24,443 nucleotides of DNA from CAYGXH01 sp964354485 (lineage in GTDB: Bacteria > Bacteroidota > Ignavibacteria > UBA10030 > SZUA-254): NCBI GenBank assembly GCA_964354485.1, contig CAYGZY010000150.1:1-24443 (forward strand), written 5' to 3'. The notes beneath the pieces were generated by a model. That model worked only from the letters and a program-made list of their open reading frames with translations. It did not search any database and had not been told where the DNA came from. Position numbers and translations under genes: made by a program. Below, in pieces: positions 15,453 through 23,561 of this stretch. Each line of letters begins with the position of its first letter. Position 1 is the first letter of the stretch.

Positions 15453-16718
15453 CTATCCGATTATCTCAAAGCCTGTATAAGGATGCAGTACTTTGGGAAC
15501 GATCACCTTCCCTTCCGGTGTCTGGTACTGTTCAAGAATCGCCGCGACGACCCTCGGCAGGGCTAATCCGGATCCATTCAACGTATGAACAAATTCAGGT
15601 TTACCCTCCGCCCGGGGCCTGAACCGGATGTTCATTCTCCGTGCCTGAAATGCCTCAAAATTGCTGATAGATGACACTTCAAGCCAGCGCTCCTGGCCCA
15701 TGGACCACACTTCAAGGTCATATTTTTTTGATTGAGTAAATCCCATGTCTCCGGTACACATGAGGAGTACATGGTAGCGGATACCGAGTTTCCGGAGGAG
15801 CTCTTCAGCATCCTCGCGCAGTCCATCTAACTCATTGTATGATACACCGGGGTGAACGAATTTTACCAGCTCGACCTTATCAAATTGGTGAATGCGATTC
15901 AAACCCCTTACATCTTTTCCGTACGATCCAGCTTCGCGGCGGAAGCATGGCGTATATGCGCAGTACTTGACCGGCAGCTGCTGTTCGGTGAAAATTTCAT
16001 TTCGGTGAATATTCGTTACCGGTACTTCAGCCGTCGGTATGAGATACAGATTATCCTTCATCACAACGTACATCAAATCCTCCTTGTCGGGAAGCTGTCC
16101 CGTTCCCATTGCGCTTTCAGCGTTGACCATAAGAGGAGGCTGAATTTCCTTGTAGCCGCGGCGTGACGCCTCATCGAGAAAGAAATTGATGAGAGCCCTC
16201 TGAAGCGTTGCACCGCGTCCCTTGTAAAGCGGAAAACCCGCCCCGGTGATTTTAACTCCGCGTTCAAAATCAATGATATCCAGCTTCTGGGCAATTTCCC
16301 AGTGCGGTTTCGGAGAGAAATCATTATTCTGCAATTCCCCCCATTCAGAAATGACTTTATTGTCTGCCGGAGTATTACCAACCGGGACAGACGGATGCGG
16401 CAGGTTAGGGATTGTCAGCATTAATTCGTCGAGGTCGCTCTCAACCGTTTTCAGTTCTTCGTCAATTACCCGTATATGACCTTTTACTTCCTCCATCTGA
16501 GCGATCGACTGAGAGGCATCTTTTCCTTCCCGCTTAAGTTTTCCTATTTCTTCGGAGACGACATTTCGCTTATTTTTCATCGCCTCTACCATCTGCAGCA
16601 GGTCGCGGCGATGTGAATCGATTCTTAAAACATCATCGACACAGTCTGCGGCTCCTTTTTTACGTATCCCTTCCCTTACGAGATCCGGATGTTCACGAAT
16701 AAATCTGAGATCCAGCAT
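15453..16718 (-). CDS. serS: Seryl-tRNA synthetase
   Basis: This class II synthetase charges tRNA-Ser (and tRNA-Sec where present) with serine. The 421-residue product has the usual length: an N-terminal two-helix coiled-coil arm that grips tRNA (about 28-100), 'NLPHPSVPVGN', motif 2 'CFRREAGSYGKDVRGLNRIHQF' (in overlapping halves) and motif 3 'SGLALPRVVAAILE', ending 'VPKVLHPYTGFEIIG'. The ATG at 16716-16718 is preceded by AGGA about 9 bases upstream. It lies 20 bases downstream of trpB at the end of the dap cluster. Transcripts may run on into the restriction-modification cassette, which begins 16 bases after its stop. Confidence 0.97.
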   Translation of the reverse strand: MLDLRFIREHPDLVREGIRKKGAADCVDDVLRIDSHRRDLLQMVEAMKNKRNVVSEEIGKLKREGKDASQSIAQMEEVKGHIRVIDEELKTVESDLDELMLTIPNLPHPSVPVGNTPADNKVISEWGELQNNDFSPKPHWEIAQKLDIIDFERGVKITGAGFPLYKGRGATLQRALINFFLDEASRRGYKEIQPPLMVNAESAMGTGQLPDKEDLMYVVMKDNLYLIPTAEVPVTNIHRNEIFTEQQLPVKYCAYTPCFRREAGSYGKDVRGLNRIHQFDKVELVKFVHPGVSYNELDGLREDAEELLRKLGIRYHVLLMCTGDMGFTQSKKYDLEVWSMGQERWLEVSSISNFEAFQARRMNIRFRPRAEGKPEFVHTLNGSGLALPRVVAAILEQYQTPEGKVIVPKVLHPYTGFEIIG

Positions 16719-16738
16719 ATTTTATTTTCCTATTCAGA

Positions 16739-17956
16739 TTAGTCTATTCCTAATAATTCTCCGACATAATCAACGTCCTTATCACCACGACCAGAAAGAT
16801 TTATAATAATAATATCTTTTTTACTCATATTTTTAGCTGTTTTAACTATATGAGCAATTGCATGTGCACTTTCCAATGCAGGGATTATTCCCTCCGTTTC
16901 ACTTAATAATGAAAATGCGTTAAGGGCCTCTTTGTCGTTTACAGTGACATATTGTACTCTTTCTTGATCTTTAAGATAAGAATGTTGTGGGCCTACACCA
17001 GGATAATCTAATCCAGAAGCGATTGAATGAACAGGAAGAGGGTTGCCCTTTTCATCTTGTAGCAAATATGTGAACATTCCATGTAAAGTTCCGGGTGATC
17101 CCAATGCCAGCGTTGCGGCATGATCCCCAGACTTAAAACTTCTACCAGCTGGCTCTACCCCAATCATTTTAACTTGATCGTTCAAAAAAGCATGAAAAAG
17201 ACCCATCGCATTTGATCCTCCTCCTACACATGCCACCAAAAGGTCAGGTAGTTTATTTTCCTTCTCAATTATTTGTTTGCGCGCTTCTCTCCCAACGATG
17301 GATTGAAAATCTCTCACCATCATAGGGTATGGATGTGGGCCAACTACTGATCCGATGCCAAAAAAGGAGTTTTTATAATCTTTTAAATATGCGCCGAATG
17401 CACTATCGACCGCATCTTTTAAACATTTCCCTCCGCTTTCCACTGTAACAACTTCAGCACCAAGCATTTTCATGCGTAAAACGTTTGGATGTTGTTTTTT
17501 TACATCAATCGCTCCCATATGTACTTCACACTTCAAGCCCACTATTACCGCAGCCGTTGCCAGAGCCACTCCATGTTGTCCAGCCCCAGTTTCAGATAAT
17601 AATTTTTTCTTTCCCATTCTCTTAGCCAAAAGAGCTTCTCCCAAAGTATGATTTATCTTATGTGCGCCCGTGTGATTAAGGTCCTCCCTTTTTAAATATA
17701 TTCTTGGACCACCGAGTTTCTCTGTGAGATTCTTGGCAAAAAATAATGGTGACGGGCGGCCGACATAATCAGACAGAAGCGTTTGGTATTCTTTTTGGAA
17801 CTCAGGATCATTTTTAGCTTCTTCATAAGCTACCACTACATCTTTTAATGCCTCTTTTAATTCTGGCGGAACAAATTGACCGCCGTATTTACCAAAGAAA
17901 CCTTCTTCATTTGGTAAATTTTGGTAGTTATTATTTTGTAAATTTAAGTTTTTCAT
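16739..17956 (-). CDS. trpB: Tryptophan synthase beta chain
   Basis: TrpB is the PLP enzyme that condenses indole with L-serine to tryptophan. The 405-residue product has the standard motifs: FGKYGGQFVPPEL (21-33), GRPSPL (66-71), the PLP lysine K100 in HTGAHKINHTLGEALL, ETGAGQHG (122-129) and the phosphate-binding GGGSNA (245-250). It is the TrpB1 type by these motifs. Oddly, no trpA or other trp gene is nearby, and the DNA is markedly richer in A and T than rfbD upstream and serS downstream, with an AT-rich leader lacking a Shine-Dalgarno site. This points to horizontal insertion into the operon. The catalytic residues look intact, so it is probably active. Confidence 0.96.
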   Translation of the reverse strand: MKNLNLQNNNYQNLPNEEGFFGKYGGQFVPPELKEALKDVVVAYEEAKNDPEFQKEYQTLLSDYVGRPSPLFFAKNLTEKLGGPRIYLKREDLNHTGAHKINHTLGEALLAKRMGKKKLLSETGAGQHGVALATAAVIVGLKCEVHMGAIDVKKQHPNVLRMKMLGAEVVTVESGGKCLKDAVDSAFGAYLKDYKNSFFGIGSVVGPHPYPMMVRDFQSIVGREARKQIIEKENKLPDLLVACVGGGSNAMGLFHAFLNDQVKMIGVEPAGRSFKSGDHAATLALGSPGTLHGMFTYLLQDEKGNPLPVHSIASGLDYPGVGPQHSYLKDQERVQYVTVNDKEALNAFSLLSETEGIIPALESAHAIAHIVKTAKNMSKKDIIIINLSGRGDKDVDYVGELLGID

Positions 17957-17992
17957 ATGATTATAAAATTAATGTTAAATAATATTACGCCC

Positions 17993-18919
17993 TCATGTTG
18001 CAATTTTCCCATCTTCACCAAGGAAAAGGGGCAGTTGATTTTTCAGTATTGTCAGACCGCGTTCAACCCCTGACATTTTCAACCCTAATTCGATTTCTGC
18101 CTTCAATGTAATAAAACCGGATTTCAGCGGTCTCGGCGCGGGTTGTTTGAATTGAGATGATTTCACCGGTTGAATCATCTTTTTATTAAATCCAAAAATC
18201 TGGGCAAACGATAACGCAAAATCATATCGGCTGACAACATCCACGCCCGCGATGTGGAAGAGGCCGTTTCGCTCGAGCTCGACTATCTTTAAAATAGCGA
18301 GTGCGATATCATCAACGAGCGTCGGATTGCCCACCTGATCATCAACGACACGGATCTGTTTACCTTCCTTGAGGTTGTAGTAGAGCCAGAGGGCAAAATT
18401 CGACTTCACTTTATGACCGATGCCGTAGAGAACCATCGTTCGTATAATCGTCGATGGAGTGCCCGCAATTCGCAGTACGTTCTCGCTGGCAAGTTTAGTC
18501 CTGCCGTAGTAGCTTATCGGATTCGTGCGATCTGTTTCTCCGTACGGACCATTCTCTCCATCAAAAACGTAGTCGGTGGACAGATGAATAACTTTCGCAC
18601 CGACGAGATTAGCGGCGTGTGCAATATTTTCCACGCTTCCGACGTTTACTTTCCAGGCAAGGGCGCGGTCTTTTTCGCACAGATCGACGTCGGTGATTGC
18701 AGCGGTATGCACAATAATCTCAGGTTCAAACTCATCGATCATCTTCCGTACCTCCTGCTTCCGTGTCAGATCAAGCTGCCGGTATGGAAATATCTCTTCG
18801 TCGAAGACAGACTCCGTTTCCAATGACACGAGCAACAAGGGATAATTGCCTCTAGAGAAGATGTCAACTACTTTTTGTCCGAGCAGTCCGTTGCTCCCTG
18901 TGATGAGAATGCGTTTCAT
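17993..18919 (-). CDS. rfbD: RfbD-like dTDP-4-dehydrorhamnose reductase family protein
   Basis: This is a 308-residue extended short-chain reductase with the NAD(P)-binding GSNGLLG (8-14), STDYVFDG (114-121) and catalytic YxxxK (Y138-K142), all typical of RfbD/RmlD. RfbD reduces dTDP-4-dehydro-L-rhamnose to dTDP-L-rhamnose, but no rmlA, rmlB or rmlC is in the window and the family also contains reductases acting on other nucleotide sugars, so the substrate is uncertain. The start is 3 bases after the dapD stop, placing it firmly in the dap operon. Confidence 0.82.
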   Translation of the reverse strand: MKRILITGSNGLLGQKVVDIFSRGNYPLLLVSLETESVFDEEIFPYRQLDLTRKQEVRKMIDEFEPEIIVHTAAITDVDLCEKDRALAWKVNVGSVENIAHAANLVGAKVIHLSTDYVFDGENGPYGETDRTNPISYYGRTKLASENVLRIAGTPSTIIRTMVLYGIGHKVKSNFALWLYYNLKEGKQIRVVDDQVGNPTLVDDIALAILKIVELERNGLFHIAGVDVVSRYDFALSFAQIFGFNKKMIQPVKSSQFKQPAPRPLKSGFITLKAEIELGLKMSGVERGLTILKNQLPLFLGEDGKIAT

Positions 18920-18922
18920 GGA

Positions 18923-19756
18923 TTACCGCAGAGATTCTTCGAGTATCACCGAAACGTCCGTCTTCTCATCACGGTACTTAATAATTATCGGTGTGTAAAT
19001 CGAGAGCGCATGTTCGCGTGCAAACGGATTATTCAGCTGTCTCCCACCGGGTATAACAACGGCGCCTTCCGGAATCGACAGCGGTGCTTCTCCGCTCCCC
19101 TTGTATATTTGTTGACGGACGAGATCGTAGACAGGCGTTGAACGCGTCAGGATCACGCCGGCTCCGACCACTGCTCGTTCCATGACGGTTGTACCCTCGT
19201 AAATACCGACATTCCCTCCGATGAACACATCATCCTCAATAATGACCGGCATGGATCCAATCGGTTCGAGGACTCCGCCGATTTGTGCGGCTGCGCTGCA
19301 GTGTACCCGCTTGCCGATTTGTGCGCACGAACCGATGAGCGCATGGGAATCGATCATGGAATTTTCATCCACATACGCTCCGATGTTGATGTAAGCCGGC
19401 GGCATTATTACTACGCCGGGGGCTACATATACCCCGTCGCGGACGACGGTTCCGCCGGGAACGATACGGACTTCATGATTACCGGTAAACTGGCGCACAC
19501 CCATTGTATCCTTGTCGAAAAATTGAAAAATCTCACTCTCCGTAAATTCAACAAGTTCTCCGACACGAAAGGCGAGGAGTATCCCCTTTTTCACCCATGT
19601 ATTTACTTTCCACATTCCTGAGGTTTTATCTGCGGCGCGGATTTCACCACGATTGAGGCTGAGTTTCAGCTTCTCAATCACCTGCAGCGCCTCATCACGA
19701 TTGATGCCTTCAACAGGTAGATCATAGAGACGTTCGACTTCCTGTTGAAGAATCAT
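18923..19756 (-). CDS. dapD: Tetrahydrodipicolinate N-succinyltransferase
   Basis: DapD transfers a succinyl group from succinyl-CoA to tetrahydrodipicolinate, committing the cell to the succinylase branch of the diaminopimelate/lysine pathway. The 277-residue product has the family's usual length, an N-terminal helical domain, and a left-handed beta-helix of hexapeptide repeats from about residue 95 to 225 (VAPGVVIMPPAYINIGAYVD, MIDSHALIGSCAQIG). The C-terminal part contains 'GAVVIPGGRQL'. The start overlaps the dapA stop by 4 bases (ATGA). The succinylase rather than the aminotransferase or acetylase route is therefore predicted; dapE and dapC are not in the window. Confidence 0.96.
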   Translation of the reverse strand: MILQQEVERLYDLPVEGINRDEALQVIEKLKLSLNRGEIRAADKTSGMWKVNTWVKKGILLAFRVGELVEFTESEIFQFFDKDTMGVRQFTGNHEVRIVPGGTVVRDGVYVAPGVVIMPPAYINIGAYVDENSMIDSHALIGSCAQIGKRVHCSAAAQIGGVLEPIGSMPVIIEDDVFIGGNVGIYEGTTVMERAVVGAGVILTRSTPVYDLVRQQIYKGSGEAPLSIPEGAVVIPGGRQLNNPFAREHALSIYTPIIIKYRDEKTDVSVILEESLR

Positions 19757-20646
19757 TTGAGTTGGAGTTCCTTTAGGATATTTTTCATCGCCGATTTGTG
19801 TTTCTCGCTTATCCGAACGAGCGGCAGACGGTAATATTCACCGATGAGACCCATCGCCGCGAGCACCGCCTTTACCGGAATCGGGCTTGACTCTACGAAG
19901 TTGAACTGCATGAGGTTGAGGAGTGCATTGTGAATTTTCAGGGCTTCACTGAAATGACCCTGCAGGCACAGCCGGACCATTTTTGAAAACTGCTTCGGTA
20001 CTTCATTGGAAACAACTGAGATTACTCCGTCGGCTCCCAATGCCATTAACGGAAGTGTCAGAGCATCGTCTCCCGACCATACTCCGAATCCTTTCGGCCG
20101 TCGGCGCAGGATTTCCATTATGTTAGTGAGGTTGCCTGATGCTTCTTTCACTCCGGCTATGTGTGGAAATTCTTCCGCAAGCCGCAACATCGTCGGTACT
20201 TCCATCGTACATGCCGTCCGGCCGGGAACATTATAGAGGATTATCGGCGCGTCGACTGCAGAGGCGATCGCTGCATAGTGCTGGTAGAGACCCTCCTGGG
20301 TCGGTTTATTATAGTACGGAGTAACAGAAAGAATTGCATCCGCTCCTTCTGCGATCACCCATCGGGCAAGCGTGATTGATTTACTGGTGGCATTGCTTCC
20401 GGCCCCTGCAATAATCTTCACTTTGCCCCGCGCCCGTTCGGCTACGCTACTCACAACCTGCAGTAGTTCGCTTTCGCTGAGCGTGACACTTTCCCCTGTC
20501 GTCCCGACAGGGATAATCGCTTCAACGCCGCCCGTCACCTGACGATCAACAAGTTTCTTTAATGACCGGATATCGACATCACCGGTTTCCGTAAACGGTG
20601 TGACGATCGCCGTTCCTGTTCCGCGGAAAAGTATAGTACGTTTCAT
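19753..20646 (-). CDS. dapA: 4-hydroxy-tetrahydrodipicolinate synthase
   Basis: DapA condenses pyruvate with L-aspartate semialdehyde, the first step specific to diaminopimelate and lysine. The 297-residue TIM barrel has GTTGES (48-53), VTPYYNKPTQEG (108-119), Y138 in LYNVPGRT and the Schiff-base lysine K167 in AGVKEASG, all at the usual positions. It begins 6 bases after the dapB stop and overlaps dapD. The gene order dapB-dapA-dapD makes a compact three-step unit. Confidence 0.97.
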   Translation of the reverse strand: MKRTILFRGTGTAIVTPFTETGDVDIRSLKKLVDRQVTGGVEAIIPVGTTGESVTLSESELLQVVSSVAERARGKVKIIAGAGSNATSKSITLARWVIAEGADAILSVTPYYNKPTQEGLYQHYAAIASAVDAPIILYNVPGRTACTMEVPTMLRLAEEFPHIAGVKEASGNLTNIMEILRRRPKGFGVWSGDDALTLPLMALGADGVISVVSNEVPKQFSKMVRLCLQGHFSEALKIHNALLNLMQFNFVESSPIPVKAVLAAMGLIGEYYRLPLVRISEKHKSAMKNILKELQLK

Positions 20647-20652
20647 AGTATT

Positions 20653-21390
20653 TCAGAGAGATGTGATTAAGTCTTTCATTGTGAATATACCCTTTTTCCC
20701 TTTTAACCATTCTGCCGCCATGACCGCTCCGAGCGCAAAACCGGCTCTATTCTTTGCAACATGAACCATTTCGATAGAATCCGCATCCGAGTCGAATATT
20801 ACCGAGTGTTGTCCGACTACATGACCGACACGGGTCGAGGTTATATGGAGCTCTTCTGGTTTGATTTCCTTATGGCTCGCATCGCTCAGGACAATCTTTT
20901 TCCGACGGATATTCTGGAGAACGATCTGGCCGAGCGTCAACGCAGTTCCGCTCGGGCTGTCGGCTTTTCCTTTATGATGAACTTCATGAATCGCAACATC
21001 GTAGCAGTTATACTTATCAATGAGGTGGGAAGTTGTTGCAAGAATGTGATAAAAAATATTCATCCCGAGGGAGAAGTTAGGAGAGTACATTAGGCCGATT
21101 TTTTTCTTTTTAACAATCTTCTCGATATCCTTTAATTTGTCGTACCAACCTGTCGTGCCAACAACGATGCTCTTACCGTAATCCGCCATGGCCTTTACGT
21201 TTTCAATTACAGCCGCCGGTGTTGAAAAGTCGATACAAACATCAACATCCGCAAGCGACTGACGCGTAAGACCCGTTGCCCCGAGGTTATTTTCGATTGT
21301 AAATATCTTTTTTACATTAATGCCCTTCTCATGGGCTACTCTCTCAACCTCTTTACCCATCTTGCCGTGACCGAGCAGTGCGATATTCAT
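20653..21390 (-). CDS. dapB: 4-hydroxy-tetrahydrodipicolinate reductase
   Basis: DapB reduces the DapA product to tetrahydrodipicolinate with NAD(P)H. The 245-residue product has the nucleotide-binding GHGKMG (7-12), DFSTPAAV (54-61), VVGTTGW (76-82), and the substrate-binding/catalytic HEVHHKGKADSPSGTA (135-150), with S where many DapB proteins have A in 'DAPSGTA'. I chose ATG 21388-21390, which begins MNIALLGHGKMG and has GGAG 6 bases upstream. The frame is open 7 codons further to a GTG overlapping the end of the kinase gene. It follows the PfkB gene and precedes dapA. Confidence 0.96.
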   Translation of the reverse strand: MNIALLGHGKMGKEVERVAHEKGINVKKIFTIENNLGATGLTRQSLADVDVCIDFSTPAAVIENVKAMADYGKSIVVGTTGWYDKLKDIEKIVKKKKIGLMYSPNFSLGMNIFYHILATTSHLIDKYNCYDVAIHEVHHKGKADSPSGTALTLGQIVLQNIRRKKIVLSDASHKEIKPEELHITSTRVGHVVGQHSVIFDSDADSIEMVHVAKNRAGFALGAVMAAEWLKGKKGIFTMKDLITSL

Positions 21391-21407
21391 TCTACACACT
21401 CCATTCT

Positions 21408-22325
21408 TCACACTAAAGTTGAACGTAACTCCGACAGTGAGTAGATTCCATTTGCCCCCGGAAACCGGGCATTGAATGATGCTGCTTCATTTGCGAACTG
21501 TGCCGCTTTATGGATTTCCTTTGATCTGAGATACTCAACACAGTACGCTGCTGCATAGACATCGCCGCATCCTGTGGCATCGACAACTTTTTCGGGTTCA
21601 ACCGCAGGGATGTCATATCGTTTAACCTGTTTATGTTCATTCACGAAGATTGTGCTTCCACGTGAGCCTCTTGTTACATGGAGAACCTTAGTATTGAGCG
21701 CGAGAACCTGCCGTGTGAGAACAGTCTCGTCTCTAACTTCATCCGCTAATGACATAGCTTCGTTCTCATTCATCTGGACGCCGTGCAGCATGAAGAGCCA
21801 GCGGCGCCACATGTCGAGGGGACGGTAGAACCTCGTGTAATCGGGATTGACGCCGCACACCAGGCAGTGAATGTCGAGGTAGATTGGCGTCTGCTCTTCC
21901 CTGACTTCCATGCGAATTTCATCGAGAACTTCGAGTGTAATGTCAAAACCCGATATCATATTGATTAAAATCATATCCGCCGAAAGAGCAGGCTGAATTT
22001 TCTTTATTGGAATTGATTCAGAAATATACCTTGAGCACTCGATCCGGTTACCTGACGCTCCGTATGTTAAGGTCACCTGATTTGTCGGGCCATTCATACG
22101 GTATATCGCCGATGTATCAACATTTCCATACTTGTCCAGGAGTGCGATCACGCTGTCGTAATCAGATTTTCCAACTCCGAACACCGGCACGACAAGATCA
22201 TTCGGACTGAGAAGGTTTGCCAGCGCCCCGACCGAGTAGAAGATGCCTCCGTAGCTGCTGCTTTCGTTTCCATCGGAGTGTTTGATAAGGTCGAAACAGA
22301 GATGACCCAGGACGGCAATTTTCAC
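21408..22325 (-). CDS. PfkB-family carbohydrate kinase
   Basis: The 305-residue product has the ribokinase/PfkB fold hallmarks: an N-terminal 'GHLCFDLI', GGIFYSVGALANLL (26-39, sugar-binding motif 1), NENEA (186-190), and the C-terminal DATGCGDVYAAAYC (249-262, motif 2) with catalytic D255; the usual GAGD is GCGD here. PfkB kinases phosphorylate sugars or nucleosides; the substrate cannot be told. It starts one base after the stop of the HisA-like gene and its stop lies 17 bases before the dapB start, so it is co-transcribed with both. Its fixed place beside a TIM-barrel protein of phosphate-sugar type suggests the two act on related compounds (inference). Confidence 0.88.
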   Translation of the reverse strand: MKIAVLGHLCFDLIKHSDGNESSSYGGIFYSVGALANLLSPNDLVVPVFGVGKSDYDSVIALLDKYGNVDTSAIYRMNGPTNQVTLTYGASGNRIECSRYISESIPIKKIQPALSADMILINMISGFDITLEVLDEIRMEVREEQTPIYLDIHCLVCGVNPDYTRFYRPLDMWRRWLFMLHGVQMNENEAMSLADEVRDETVLTRQVLALNTKVLHVTRGSRGSTIFVNEHKQVKRYDIPAVEPEKVVDATGCGDVYAAAYCVEYLRSKEIHKAAQFANEAASFNARFPGANGIYSLSELRSTLV

Positions 22326-22326
22326 A

Positions 22327-23079
22327 TTACACCTTTGCCGTGAATGGGTAGTTACCTACTTCGCACAAACGCCAGAGGCCCTGACATGAAAACTGATTTT
22401 CGTAGAGCGCTCTGCCGATTATTACAGAATCAACTCCGATAGGCTCGAACTCCTGCAGCTGCATGAGATCATTCAGTCCCTGTACTCCGCCTGATACCGT
22501 AACATGCATCCGGCTTTTTTCCGCCAGCAACTTGATCGCATCGAAGCGCGGACGCCGACCGGATTGATCTTCCACGACATCCGTATAAATTGCACGCTTG
22601 AAGCCGCTCTCCTTCGCATTGATTATCGTTGAGATCGGCGTGAGACATGAATCTTCCTGACCCCCTTTGATTCGAACGTGGAAATTTTTCGCATTAATAC
22701 CGAGAGCGACTTTACTATCTCCGAACGTGTCGAGTATCCTGAGCGCCTCATCCGGATTTTCTATAAAGGCTGTTCCTATAATGACCCGATATATGCCGGC
22801 ATCGAGAGCCTTTTTTGCATCCGAGACGGATCGGATACCGCCGCCAAGTTCAACAGGTATATCTACCTTCGCAACAATTTTTTTAACGACATCAAGGTTT
22901 ACCGAATATCCCGCCTCGGTTCCGTCCACATCGGTGACATGCAGAGCTTTTGCGTTCTCTAATCTCCAGAGCATCGCAACCTCTACGGGATCATGGCTAT
23001 ACGTATGCCCACCGACCCCGCAGATCGTTCGGGCGCACATTCCCTTTATCAGCTCGAGAGATGGAATAATCAGCAGCAT
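22327..23079 (-). CDS. HisA/HisF-like TIM-barrel protein with altered catalytic residues
   Basis: The 250-residue product aligns by eye along its full length with HisA (ProFAR isomerase): 'IIPSLELIKGMCAR' (4-17), HVTDVDGTEAG (47-57), VELGGGIRS (76-84), VIIGTAF (99-105), AIYTDVVEDQSG (163-174), VSGGV (195-199), VIIGRALYE (219-227). The phosphate-binding loops are kept. However, the catalytic aspartates of HisA (D8 and D127 in Thermotoga) correspond here to E9 and N129 (in GINAKN). HisA activity is therefore doubtful, and no other his gene is nearby. It is the first gene of the PfkB-dapBAD-rfbD operon. Automatic annotation would call it hisA. ATG 23077-23079 lacks a Shine-Dalgarno site. Confidence 0.8.
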   Translation of the reverse strand: MLLIIPSLELIKGMCARTICGVGGHTYSHDPVEVAMLWRLENAKALHVTDVDGTEAGYSVNLDVVKKIVAKVDIPVELGGGIRSVSDAKKALDAGIYRVIIGTAFIENPDEALRILDTFGDSKVALGINAKNFHVRIKGGQEDSCLTPISTIINAKESGFKRAIYTDVVEDQSGRRPRFDAIKLLAEKSRMHVTVSGGVQGLNDLMQLQEFEPIGVDSVIIGRALYENQFSCQGLWRLCEVGNYPFTAKV

Positions 23080-23164
23080 GGTGATAGTTATAATATCATG
23101 TAAAAATGCAGAATTTTTTAATGAAATTCAAACAGACTTTATACTCACAATCATAATCTTACCT

Positions 23165-23194
23165 ATAATACTGGTTAACCTTCCGAAGGTTCAA
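23165..23194 (-). promoter_or_regulatory. Possible promoter of the HisA-like/PfkB/dap operon
   Basis: On the minus strand there is TTGAAC (23189-23194), an 18-base spacer and TATTAT (23165-23170), about 85 bases upstream of the HisA-like start. The spacer contains most of the palindrome 23177-23191 (arms AACCTTC/GAAGGTT), which could act as an operator. The evidence is inspection only. Confidence 0.35.
23177..23191. repeat. AACCTTC/GAAGGTT palindrome
   Basis: Seven-base arms around a single C, overlapping the -10/-35 spacer of the operon promoter candidate. A partial echo (AAACCTTCCC) lies at about 23210. Confidence 0.45.
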
Positions 23195-23347
23195 TCGTTT
23201 CAGCGTCACAAACCTTCCCACGGCGGAGTGCTATCTATAAGGTGGGGGTTAACAGGATATTCCCACGTCAACATTAAAAATTGATATGCTGAATAAGAGC
23301 ACCCGCCTGACTACTGGCAAAGATGGGGAGCATCGTAGCAGAGGGAA

Positions 23348-23369
23348 TGAAACCGTTAAAACGGTTTCA
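23348..23369. repeat. AACCGTT/AACGGTT palindrome, 10-bp stem
   Basis: The arms TGAAACCGTT and AACGGTTTCA enclose an AA loop. It shares its core with the palindrome at 7828-7843, 15.5 kb away, showing an interspersed family. Confidence 0.7.
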
Positions 23370-23390
23370 CGATCACTCTTTGTTCATAGT

Positions 23391-23410
23391 CACCTCGCTG
23401 AAGCGATGTG
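23391..23410. repeat. CACCTCGCT/AGCGATGTG palindrome
   Basis: Nine-base arms with one mismatch and a GA loop. A second, weaker pair AGCGAT/ATCGCT follows at 23419-23443. Confidence 0.5.
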
Positions 23411-23524
23411 TTAATGAGAGCGATCGTCCTGAGCCGTATCGCTAAAGAGAGGTATTCATAAGATCGATCGATTTTGGATCATCTGGCTTTGAAGTGGTTC
23501 ATAATCGCTGTATTGAAATTCTTG

Positions 23525-23539
23525 CCCCGCTTCGCGGGG
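23525..23539 (-). terminator. GC-rich hairpin downstream of the FISUMP gene
   Basis: The arms CCCCGC and GCGGGG with a 3-base loop lie 22 bases after the FISUMP stop. No T-run follows, so termination is only suggested by position and stem strength. Confidence 0.45.
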
Positions 23540-23561
23540 TAGTTTCAAATAGACAAATAGG

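Larger units (their letters stand above)
23080..23561. other. Gene-free stretch with several palindromes
   Basis: This 482-base stretch between the HisA-like gene and the FISUMP gene has no convincing reading frame. It holds the promoter candidate of the dap operon and palindromes at 23177-23191, 23348-23369, 23391-23410, 23419-23443 and 23525-23539. Confidence 0.6.

Noticed and set aside
22667..23284. 205-codon plus-strand frame
   Set aside because: It is antisense to the HisA-like gene and runs on into palindrome-rich intergenic DNA.
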